NCBI GenBank assembly: GCA_033296885.1
Contig: MU863883.1
Span: forward strand, 62,001-126,000
Reading direction: 5' to 3'
Source of the DNA: Triangularia verruculosa
Taxonomy: Eukaryota; Ascomycota; Sordariomycetes; Sordariales; Podosporaceae
DNA: 64,000 nt
Shown: piece by piece, positions 55,030 through 64,000 of the stretch
Layout: each line of letters opens with the position of its first letter
Numbering within the stretch: position 1 is the first letter of the stretch
Notes under the pieces: generated by a model
Database searches by the model: none
What the model was told of the DNA's origin: nothing
What the model saw: the letters and a program-made list of their open reading frames with translations, nothing else
Translations under genes and position numbers: made by a program

Positions 55030-55803
55030 ATGTCGGCCTCCCTCCTCCGCATCGCCGCCCGCGGCCCCTCCAGCGCCCTCTTCCGCACCGTTGTTGCCCG
55101 GCCCCAGCCTATCGCTACGCGCGCTGCCGTTGCCGCCCCCAAGACCTTCAGCACTACGATGCGCATGCGCTCTGAGCAGGCCGAGGAGACCTTTGAGGAG
55201 TTTTCTGCTCGGTGAGTGTTGGATTGGTGGGGTTTATTGGCTGTCGAGGGCACCCTGGGTGAGCTTGGAAAGCTCTGAAGCTAGCTTCCTCGACATGACG
55301 TGACCCTTGTGCTTGACCCCATATCTGGGCCTCAACCACCAGCCACAGCTGTCTTGAGATGGCCCATGGGCTAACACGAAGCCTCACAGCTACGAGAAGG
55401 AGTTTGACAACGTCCAGGATGTTTTCGAGCTTCAGGTATGCATGCTATCATGTTCTTGTCATCATAGCCTCCGCTAACCCGCCTTGCAGCGCAACCTGAA
55501 CAACGCTTTCGCCTACGATCTCGTCCCCTCCCCCGCCGTCCTTGCCGCTGCCCTCAAGGCCGCGAGAAGAGTCAACGACTTCCCCACCGCCGTCCGCGTT
55601 TTCGAGGGTACGATATTTCTTCCAGTTTTCATGCGGGATATTCTTGCACTAGAAAACAGAAATGCTGATACTGTATTACAGGCATCAAGGCCAAGGTTGA
55701 GAACAAGGGCCAGTACGAGCAGTACCTCGCTGAGCTCAAGCCCCTTCGTGAGGAGCTTGGCATCGAGCTCAAGGAGGACCTCTACCCCGAGGAGGCCAAC
55801 TAA
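55030..55803 (+). CDS. COX6: Cytochrome c oxidase subunit Va (yeast Cox6), mitochondrial precursor
   Basis: Four exons, 55030-55211, 55390-55435, 55490-55607 and 55682-55803, give 155 residues. The first 45 or so residues are Ala/Arg-rich and acid-free (MSASLLRIAARG...), a mitochondrial presequence. The mature part begins near EQAEETFEEFSARYEKEF and continues through the helical-repeat fold with RNLNNAFAYDLVPSP, AALKAARRVNDFPTAVRVFEG and IKAKVENKGQYEQYL, ending in YPEEAN, all characteristic of COX5A/Cox6. It is a nuclear-encoded subunit on the matrix side of complex IV. The intron-rich structure with a 46-nt second exon and a 178-nt first intron is normal for a fungal respiratory gene. The 3' end converges on the RCC1 gene. 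Confidence 0.95.
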
Positions 55804-56405
55804 ATGCTCGCCTATCTAACTCAACAAGCTTGTTTGTTCTTTTATTAGACGACGAATATACAAGGCTAACCCTTACTCGCTTCACCACCCATCCTTAGAC
55901 TGCACGGCTAGCTTGGACACTATTCATACGAGGCCAAAAGCTAGTTGCTGCCGGTTCGGTGTGAGAGGTTCATCGTTATGGATACCAATGGAACTTCTGG
56001 CACCAAATCTCGTTTTTCTGCCTTGATAGAAAGGAAGAAGGAGATACAAAAAATCAATGTGTATATTTTCTTTTAAGCCTGTGTCATCGTCTATGTGTGT
56101 GCTCAGCGCGAGCTTAATGGCAATGTACTGACCCAATGCCGACACTTGCCTAGATGTAACGGTATGTACCTAGAGGGGTCACAGTTCTTTCTATTAAAGC
56201 TAAGCAACACTTGTCAGGCTTTACATGTACCTCGTACGGCACAATCTTCTGTACAACTCCAACCCGGCAAACCACACCGTCCTATCAGAAACATGAAAAT
56301 GGCATTCTAATTCGGCATGGATTACCAACTCCATGCTCCCGCAGATACTATGACACAACATCACCTGTCCCTCACGAACAAGAAAGTTGTCTAGGCAATC
56401 TTCCT
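55804..56405. other. Convergent 3' flanks of Cox6 and RCC1 genes
   Basis: Both genes end here, 602 bp apart. The content fits 3' UTRs; no gene is seen. Confidence 0.5.
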
Positions 56406-57965
56406 TCACGATCGAACCTCCTCCCCCAAAATCGTAAAGTGCCCTCCTGCCCCCGCCCAGCTAAACTCAACCCCCTCCAGATCGCCCTTCAAAGCCACCA
56501 TCCTCGGCACCTTGATCTCCTCGCCCTTATGCCCCGTCTGATGGCTGGCATTAAACCCCCAGGTGACCACCCTCCCCTCCTCGGTAACAGCAACCCCATG
56601 TTCCGCCCCGGCCTCGACCCATTTTATCCTCACATCATCACCTCCCTCCCCGTCTTTCGGCAATATCCTCACAGGACATAACACAATCCTCGCCCGTCCC
56701 CTCCCATCCTTAACAATCATTTCCCTCTCCCACTCTTCATTTTTTGTCAACTTTTCCAAATCCAACCCCGTAGCACAATTATCTACCCTCCCCCAGCTCC
56801 ACACACTCCCGTCGTCGAGCAGACACAAACTGTGGCTATTCCCCCCGGTCAAGTACCTTATCTTTTTTCCCTTCTTCTCGAGGATCTTCTCGAGGTTGGT
56901 GAGCCGGGTCGGGGTCTCGATGAATAGCCCACTGCCTTCTTCACTTCTGCTGGGGTTGGTAACGCCCGTTTGTGCGTAATTGTCTAGTCCCCACCCAAAG
57001 ACTTTCCCGGTCGAGTCAATCGCGAAACTGTGGTCGGGTCCGGTGGCGATGTCAAAAATGTCTTTTAGTTTTGTTTTCCGGGGCGCGACGGCGCATTCGA
57101 GGTGTTGGGTGCGTCGTTTGGGAAGGCGGCGGCCTAGCTGGCCCTGCTCGCTGCCTGCGCCCCAGGTGTACACCTGCCCGGCCTCGGTGAGGGCGAGGAT
57201 GTGGTTCCCCCGGGCGGAGAGCTTTGTGATTTTGTCGTCCAGCGGGATGAGGACGGGGACGCGTTGGATTTCGACGCGGGGGGTGGAGGACCAGAGGGAG
57301 ATTCCCTGGGATGACCGGGTGCAGCCCCAGCCGTAGACGAGGCCGGTGGTGGAGAGGACAAAGGTTGCGCTGTCGCAGGCGACGATTTGTTTCCATCTTG
57401 GGATTTTGTCTTTTGGTGTGGGGGAGTTGTTGTCAAAGAAGATGACTGGGCCGGGACGGGCTTCGAGGATGTTGAGGTCAAGGTCGTCCCTGTCTTGATC
57501 ATCTTGGAGGGTGAGGTTCTTGATCAGTTCCTCTAGCCGGGCAGAGGAGGTGTCTCGGCCGAGCGCGCCGTTGTCGTTGACGCCCCAGGTGAGGATCTCG
57601 TTTGCCGAGGTCAAGGCTGCGCAGTGCATACCGCCTACGGCGAGCTGGATTACCTTTGCTTTTATTGTTGCTGTGGTTGTTGCTGGTGACTTGGGGCGTG
57701 GTGGGGATGGGTAGGAGAGGTAGGGGTTTAGTGTTGGGACCCTGACATCTTCGACGCCGTGATGGGCGCCGAGGCCGAGCTCCCCGTTGTCGTTGTTTCC
57801 CATGCAGTAGATTCGCAGGTAGGAACTGGGCGTGTCATCTTGTTGGGTCTCTTGAGGAGACGGCTGTGTTTTTGGCTTTTTGGGAGGTCGAGAAGCGTTT
57901 GTTGGCGCGGTGTGCGGGATGGATCGTTTGCGGCCAGATCGTCGCGGTGGTGAGTCCACGTCCAT
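56406..57965 (-). CDS. RCC1: RCC1-type Ran guanine nucleotide exchange factor (Srm1/Pim1)
   Basis: A single frame of 519 residues from the ATG at 57965 to TGA at 56406. The N-terminus is basic with a bipartite-type nuclear signal (GRKRSIPHTAP then RPPKKPKTQ). Seven propeller repeats can be followed by their Gly/Trp motifs: GNNDNGELGLG, WGVNDNGALG, GWGCTRSSQG, WGAGSEQGQLG, GWGLDNYAQTG, SWGRVDNCATG and WGFNASHQTG. This is the full set for RCC1, which loads Ran with GTP on chromatin and so drives nuclear transport and spindle control. Length and the nuclear signal favour the true exchange factor over other proteins with RCC1 repeats. Confidence 0.92.
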   Translation of the reverse strand: MDVDSPPRRSGRKRSIPHTAPTNASRPPKKPKTQPSPQETQQDDTPSSYLRIYCMGNNDNGELGLGAHHGVEDVRVPTLNPYLSYPSPPRPKSPATTTATIKAKVIQLAVGGMHCAALTSANEILTWGVNDNGALGRDTSSARLEELIKNLTLQDDQDRDDLDLNILEARPGPVIFFDNNSPTPKDKIPRWKQIVACDSATFVLSTTGLVYGWGCTRSSQGISLWSSTPRVEIQRVPVLIPLDDKITKLSARGNHILALTEAGQVYTWGAGSEQGQLGRRLPKRRTQHLECAVAPRKTKLKDIFDIATGPDHSFAIDSTGKVFGWGLDNYAQTGVTNPSRSEEGSGLFIETPTRLTNLEKILEKKGKKIRYLTGGNSHSLCLLDDGSVWSWGRVDNCATGLDLEKLTKNEEWEREMIVKDGRGRARIVLCPVRILPKDGEGGDDVRIKWVEAGAEHGVAVTEEGRVVTWGFNASHQTGHKGEEIKVPRMVALKGDLEGVEFSWAGAGGHFTILGEEVRS

Positions 57966-59254
57966 GGTGGCTATGGTTGGCGAGGTTCAGAAAATGTAAC
58001 TGAGTGTCGGGAAGAATCCAATTCCCAGTTCGTGTTGGTGAAAATCTTGAGGAAAAGGAGGACTTTGCATGGTTGAAGCTTAGTTACGAACACGCAGATA
58101 TACCTACCTATCTTATAGGCGATGAAACTCTAAACAGTCATGTCAAAGAAGATATGATAACAGATGTTGATTACAAAGATTGCAGGCAAACTCCCAGGCA
58201 AGCAGGCATCCATTGAAAGAGCGAGCATCAAGTGCGAAGTCCCTGCCTTGTCCTGTCCAGTTGGGCGTTTTGATGCACACAGTTATCTATGAGAACAGGT
58301 CTAAACTCGGATCAAATCCCAGGGTTGACATTCCGAAGATGAACCCAAACCCATAGTCAGAGCCGAGGGTTTGGCATACTTATCTCGGCCATCTTGACGA
58401 TGTATATGATGGTGCACCTCCCACCGCACATTCCCATGTTCCAGACATCTTCCAAAAGACGTCTGAAATCCATCGTCAATTCAACAACATAAAACCTGGC
58501 TGACAAACACAGCTTACAAAGACGAGAGGCTGTGTCGAAAACCAGGCACCCATCCGCCTCCAGCCAATGAGCTTCGCCCACTTACATGCATTCGCCATCA
58601 GTGCTGAGGTAACCAACGAAACCAACAAAACAGAGCTCTCATAGTCCAAGGAATATGTGCAGCGGATATCTTCGTTCCCGTTTCATGCAGGAGCAAGTAA
58701 AATGTAAATACAGTGAGCTAACCTACAGTTCTTGATAGTAGTAGTTGGATATAACGTTGTTTTGTATGTGGTGCGCCCCTTCTGAGCAAACTCTCATCAG
58801 AGACTTGATTCCGAAGACCTTGTTGTTTAATATACGGTGGGGAGGAAGAGTGGCCATTTCAACATGACTGACATCTCAAACCACTATCAGAAAAGTGAAT
58901 ACCTTTCCCTCATTTAACACGCATTTTCTTTCCATACAAACAACTTCCATTCCTCTTTTTATCTATAAACCAGCCAGCCCTCCGTTCAACTTATACCACC
59001 TATCAACTCGCACACACCAAACAAAACCCTCTTCAGTACAATAAAAAAAAGATAAAAACTGCATAGGTATATAAAAAACAATAGTCTGGACAGAACACCT
59101 CACAAACTCAACAAACACCCCACACCCATACAAAACACAAAAACCCAACCTCACGCTAGGTCAAAAGTCATCGAAACACATTCATATTCCTTCCTCTCTG
59201 CCCCGACACCATACTCAAATAGCCCATCTTCCTCGTCTGCCGTGACGGCAAGCC
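57966..59254. promoter_or_regulatory. Intergenic between RCC1 and VPS54
   Basis: Both genes are on the reverse strand; the left part is the RCC1 promoter and the right part, AT-rich from about 58.9 kb, is the VPS54 3' flank. Short frames only. No gene is seen. Confidence 0.5.
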
Positions 59255-62200
59255 CTACTCTTTCTCCTCAGTAGCAGGTGATTTTCTTTCCTCGATACTA
59301 TTCTTCCCCGCCGACGATGACCCCTCTTTACTTTCAGTAGATCTCTTCCCCTCCTCATCATCATTTGAGAGGCTTGTCGAGATACGCACATGCAGCGATT
59401 GCCCAGGTGGAAGAGGAGGAGCCGGCGACGCCGACCTCGACCCCGCTTTCGACGGTATTTTGTCGACCATCAGAGACGAAGCTGGGGGAGTAGGCTCTTT
59501 AACAGTCTTAGAATTGATAATTTTGAGGAGATGCTCGCCTGCATCTTCAAACCCATCAATCTTGCCCAACCGTGACTCGAAAAACTCCACGTCGCGGAGC
59601 ATCCTATTTATGACCTCATTAGCGAACGGCTTTTTCATGAAGATAAGGCTCGAAAATAACATACCTTTCTTTCCCAACGCCCGACACCTCCACCTCTGCA
59701 AACGCCGCCCCAAGCGTGTCCTTATAATTCCTAAAAACCGGCATCATAATGTACCTCACCGTCCCCTCGGGCAAGTGCCTCGTCAGGTTCTTATGCAGCG
59801 TAATCGTATCTTTTGCCAGCCCCTCCATATACTCACTGACACCATCCGCAGCAGAAGCATCATTCCATGGCAAGGACCTCAGTTTCCTCCCTGCCATGCC
59901 CACTCTACCTGTCATGATCTCGACAAGCTTGTCGTAGATGCTGTTTTGATGTTCCATAAAGTCCCTCCTGACCTTGTCAAACTCTCCCATGGTAGACGTG
60001 ACGGTCGTGCTGGTGCAGTGGCGCCGCACGAATTCGCGAACATGGGGGATGATGGCCGCCATAAAAGCCAGAGCTTGGGAAGCGAGAGCGAGGTGCTTGG
60101 TGGTGATATTTCTCAGGCCGGCGGACCGAGTGGCTCCAGCTCCGAGGATGAGCTGCTTGCATCTTGAGTTGAATAGTTGGAGGTAGGCGATGAGAGAAGA
60201 AGAGATGTCGGTTGTCATGGAGGGTATGGAGTTTATCAGTTGGAGGAAGTTTTCCATGCCCGTCATGCAGAGGATGGCTGAATTGGGCAGGAGGTAAGAT
60301 TCGGTCTCGATAACGGCACTGCGGGTCTTGTTTCTGGCAGCAGCAGCATTGTTGGCGGTGCTGCCACCGTTGGTCTGAGCGGATAGGACATCTGGCTCAT
60401 CACCGCCGTTTGTCTCACCCTCGCCCTCTTTCTTGGGGGCGTCTGGGTGGGGATACCAAACCTGCGTACCTTCCGTCCACGCGGCAGCATCTCTAGTGCT
60501 GCACTCAAGTATACGGTTGAGCAGCTCGGTATCCTTCTCGGTGAAATCAGCCGCATTCCACTGGTCCGACTCCATGCCCTGGGCCAGCTGCTGGGTTTGA
60601 GCATCGCCATGGAGCTTGACAAAGTCTGTAATGTGTCCGTTGACCAGCGTTTTCAGTGACGTGCCGCTTCGCCCCGATATAGCCTCGCACTCGTTGGCAA
60701 AGTGAAGATTAAGAGTGAAATACCGCAGAAACGAAATGAGATCCAGCCGTTTACTCTGCTCAGAGCGCACGCGAAGCACCTTGACGATCTTTTCTTGAGC
60801 TGTGTCAATGGCTTGCCCGAGGAAGTTGGAAATATCGACAGCCGCATGAATCTCCTCCTGAGCCTCAACTGCGGCCCTTGATGGGGGTCTTGCTGGGGGG
60901 CTCATAGGGGGTGATCTGAGCGGTGGCGACTTTAGCCCAGATGGACCCGAGTCGCCTATCGTACTTGCAACATCCAGTAGAACCTTCATTTGTGTGCCCA
61001 GTCTCCTTAGAGCTTCAGTGACACCAATATAGATCTCTATCAGCAATTTTTCAGCATCCAGAGCGTCCAGTGCGCGCAGGTTTCTTGCCAGCTTTATGGA
61101 TCGGTCCTGTTGCGTGCGTGGACTAGCACCTCGGTTTCTTGTTGAGCTAGATTGCATCGACATCATGGACGCCGTGTCGTCGTCATCGCTCGAGCTAGGC
61201 AGCGGCCTTCGAATGATGGCCTTAATCTCCTTCATTGCTGCCTCGCGATAGGCGGTAGCCGCCACGGTGATAAACTTGGCCCGATGAAGTCCTGTTAAAC
61301 TAGGCAGTAATTCCACTCGCAAGACATCGGTGGCTGCCATGTATGAGGGAAAGGCTGATGGTTCACGACTGTGGGCTCCACGGGCGCGCATTGAAGCACT
61401 ACTCCAACGCATGAGCACCTCCCGAGTAGAGACCTGTTTGACGTGATTTTGGAGGTCCGTAAGCAGGGTATGAAGAAATCTCGCTTCATAGGCCTTTCCA
61501 ATGCGAAATCTCAATGTAGCAAGATCGCTGCTCACACCCTGGAGGGCTGTGGCACCCCGAAGATCCACCAACTTGGCTCCAGATTGACTGGCATCCTCTG
61601 GGAGCTCCCCAGAAATGAGCCTCTCCAGAGCGTCAATGTTGTCCAAAGCTTCACTGATGCTCCCAGCATCTACCAGGGACTCACAGACAGCAACACCATC
61701 CACTATTTTCCGTAGTTGTGCCACCGCATCGTGCAACTGCTTCAGATTTTCTCTCTTTCGGCGCTGCTGTACAATGTTCAGCCCCCCGGTAGCAATCTCT
61801 TCGTCGAGAGTTTCCAGCTCTTTGCGCAGCGCTTTGATCCTCTCCACAGAATCAGCTGCTTCCGAGTGTAGTTCTCGAAGGGAACCCAATGCACTGAAAA
61901 ATGTCGTGGATGCCGTGGATATAGACTGAATCAGATGCCATTCAATTGTATCCATGTACCACGAGAGCTTTTCCTGGAGAATAGCATTTGTTGCTAGAGC
62001 CTTCCGAGGCGCCGCAGCCTGTCCATTCGGCCCCCCCTTATCATCTCCCGGCGCTGGCCTCACCACCTCGGAGCGCTCACTGACTACATCGAAAGTACGT
62101 GGGTTTTCGAGGTGGAAATCCTCCTCAAAGTACACAGCTGGAACCGTCGACAGAGGCGGTGGGCCTTGGGCTTGTCGGCTTCGAAGACCCGAGCTGGACC

Positions 62201-62861
62201 GTCGGCCTACAGTTGGTGATTCTATCGAGGAAAGAGACGTGATTGACGCAGTTGAAGTTCTCCTTGATGACAAGCCAGGCCGCCGTGCAGGCCGCAGGTG
62301 TCCCTCGTCTACTGGCGTGTCGGGAGCCTCATCGGTCTTAGTATTTCGCCGGTTCAAAGCATTCGCATTCTCGTCCTCTTCGGCCTGAATGCGCCGCAAC
62401 TGCTCATACAAAGCGCCAACCTGGGAGAGGTAGGGTTTAAACTCGGAAGCATCAACGTGGGGTACATTTGTAAGTGTTACGGGAGGTATGTCTCGGGCAG
62501 TCGGAGGTTTGTGCGCGCTCGAAGCAGGTGCTGAGGTATGTGGAAGTAGGCCTGTCCGAACTATAGGGGGTTGTAGTAACGTAGAAATGGCGTTCTGACC
62601 GGATTCGAAGACGGCATTGGTCCAGCCGGTCGAGGCATCGAGCGAACCGCCGACGGAATAGATGGAGCTTGCCGTCGAGTCTCTTCGTTGTCGTTGTGGG
62701 CTGCTTGGTCCTTTGCTACAAAGCTGTTAGCTGTTGCTGGCAATGTTATTGGAAACAGGGGTAAGCGCATCGCACCCGTGAAATGGGAACTCCGTTCGAT
62801 GGCCGGACAATGTCGACGATAAACTATCGACCGACTTGCGCCCACCCTGGTTTGTGAACAT
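59255..62861 (-). CDS. VPS54: Vps54, GARP tethering complex subunit
   Basis: Exons 62861-62776, 62715-59665 and 59603-59255 on the reverse strand give 1,161 residues. Intron 1 (60 nt, GG|GTGCGA with CTAAC and TGTAG) and intron 2 (61 nt, AG|GTATGT with CTAAT and AATAG) both restore phase. A Ser-rich tail leads to the Vps54 N-terminal motif FHLENPRTFDVV near residue 230, then the helical rod with LSWYMDTIEWHLIQSIS and a coiled coil of about 60 residues typical of GARP/EARP subunits. The conserved C-terminal domain includes TESYLLPNSAILCMTGMENF and LPEGTVRYIMMPVF, and the spliced end reads VGKERMLRDVEFF. An acidic Ser-rich tail closes it. Vps54 helps tether endosome-derived vesicles at the trans-Golgi. 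I considered Cog4 first but the N-terminal motif and domain order fit Vps54. Confidence 0.9.
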
Positions 62862-63583
62862 GATGACAGATGCGCAACCCCACTGATATTCCCCTGCCAC
62901 AAGGCGAAGTTATAGTCCTGCCGGAGAACATCCAGGGATTTGAGTTGTGACTCCCGTAACTAACAACAATTGCGAAGCTGACAGATCACCGGGGTATCAT
63001 AATGGAGCTGACAGAAACATGTAACAAATGAATAAGAAGCGGTAGGGCGCCAAAGAGGGTCGGTCGCAAGTCGTCGCCAAGTTGATACTTGGAACAAAGT
63101 AATGGGTAATATTTGTCTTCTCGGTTTTCTCGTCACAGGCCGTGAAGGTGTCGTTGTTACAGGTGAATGTAGAGAGCTTCAGGTTACAGCTATGGTTCAG
63201 TAGCCTGCCAAATGCGGCTGGCAAGCTCCCTGTCCATCGGCTGCATAGGCCACTAGGCCACATCATCTAGCAGCATAACGGGGGCATCGCTGTATCCGAA
63301 GCCGCTTCCCGCCGTTGCACCACGCTCGGACCATTCAGAGAAACTGACAGGGGGTTTAATGGGTTCCACTCCATCAACGCGTGTGAGACGCGCTTTGGGC
63401 TGCGAGAAAGGGGTTCGTGTCGTGATTTTCTGTCGCCGTACCAACTTTGGCCCCTCCATTCAAATCGCCCTTGTCAACACACCGCCTGCCGTCATCCTCA
63501 CCACCCTCACTTCTAACGCCCATAGCAAGCGAGTCGAACTCTCCACTTTCATTTTCTTCCAGTGGTGAAGCCTTAAAAACAAC
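62862..63583. promoter_or_regulatory. Divergent promoter of VPS54 and MCM5
   Basis: This 722-bp interval separates two diverging housekeeping genes. It contains an ACGCGT hexamer with a related ACGCGC close by, about 200 bp before the MCM5 start. Short frames in it have no recognisable product. Confidence 0.55.
63377..63393 (+). promoter_or_regulatory. Candidate MluI cell-cycle box pair (MBF site) for MCM5
   Basis: A perfect ACGCGT at 63377-63382 is followed by ACGCGC at 63388-63393. MBF binds ACGCGT-type elements upstream of S-phase genes in yeasts, and MCM genes are classic targets, so position next to MCM5 is suggestive. Single ACGCGT hexamers also occur elsewhere in the window by chance. 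Confidence 0.45.
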
Positions 63584-64000
63584 ATGGATCGCCAATCAGT
63601 ATTCACCAGCAGACTATTCAACGACCCATTTGCCGAAAATGAAGATTCCAATGGCGCCATCCGCGCCCTCCTCGAGGCCTTTATCATGGAATACAGACTC
63701 GACAATGCCTATATCTATAGGTAGGTTCTTGTTGTTGCTTTCATCTTATGAGCGGATGCTGACTTAACTGCAATACAGAGACCAACTGCAAGAGAATGCG
63801 CTGCTGAAAAAATACTACTGCGATGTCAACATCGGCGATCTGATCAGGTTTAACGAAGAAATTGCCCACAAACTGGTGACGGAACCAGCAGAGATCATCC
63901 CACTGGTACGGACTCTGTCTCTATAGCCGACATTACACAAGCTAACACCCTCACAGTTCGAGCTCGCCTTGCAGCGGTGTACACATAGAATCGTCTTCCC
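63584..64000 (+). CDS. MCM5: MCM5 replicative helicase subunit, N-terminal part (3' end outside window)
   Basis: Exons 63584-63720, 63779-63905 and 63957 to the window end encode the first 102 or so residues. The start MDRQSVFTSRLFNDPF, then the segments LDNAYIYRDQLQEN, LLKKYYCDVNIGDL, IRFNEEIAHKLVTEPAEII and ALQRCTHRIVF, are unmistakable for the MCM5 N-terminal domain. Introns are 58 and 51 nt with GTAGGT and GTACGG donors and rebuild the motif across each junction. MCM5 is one of six subunits of the Mcm2-7 helicase loaded at replication origins. The OB-fold and AAA parts lie beyond the window. Confidence 0.95.

Noticed and set aside
59255..62861. Initial assignment as Cog4
   Set aside because: The FHLENPRTFDVV motif, the following helical rod and the C-terminal domain fit Vps54 of the GARP complex instead.

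Overview
The window looks like a chromosome segment of a filamentous ascomycete, most likely a sordariomycete and plausibly of the order Sordariales. The evidence is moderately GC-rich coding sequence, introns of mostly 50 to 130 bases with GTRNGT donors and CTRAY branch sites, genes on both strands without operons, and products such as a chromodomain/HDA2-3 protein, an ankyrin-linked asparaginase and fungal Vps54. I see no mobile element, rRNA, convincing tRNA or CRISPR. All exon borders were placed by eye from splice consensus, frame and protein continuity; each model given closes to a whole number of codons.

Region 1-14.6 kb: a GHKL-ATPase (DUF3684/sacsin-like) gene cut by the window start (-), a chromodomain protein with an HDA2/3-like region and coiled coil (-), a secreted acid-sphingomyelinase-type phosphodiesterase (+), a small unknown protein whose predicted first coding exon is 5 nt (-), and a FAM32A-like protein (+). 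Region 15-28.5 kb: a Ser/Thr-rich membrane protein (-), dolichol kinase Sec59 (+), dihydroxyacetone kinase with an unusual N-terminal extension (+), mitochondrial 3-hydroxyisobutyryl-CoA hydrolase (+) and a GH76/Dfg5-type mannosidase (-).

Region 30-44.5 kb: a SET/NAP histone chaperone (-), L-asparaginase fused to ankyrin repeats (+), a BCS1-type AAA ATPase with a charged insert (+), and an unrecognised disordered protein (-). From 44.5 to 52.1 kb there is a 7.5-kb stretch where I support no gene. Region 52-64 kb: an ELO fatty-acid elongase with a probable 5'UTR intron (-), cytochrome c oxidase subunit Cox6/Va (+), an RCC1-type Ran exchange factor (-), the GARP subunit Vps54 (-) and, divergently, the start of MCM5 (+), cut by the window end.

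The genes are mainly conserved housekeeping genes without a shared pathway. Loose themes are cell wall and glycan precursors (Sec59, GH76), Golgi trafficking (Vps54), chromatin (chromodomain protein, SET, RCC1, MCM5) and mitochondrial function (hydrolase, BCS1-like, Cox6). I found no evidence for a multi-gene novel system. The points most worth a second look are fusions, alternative starts, stop-free introns near functional motifs, and the large gene-free interval.
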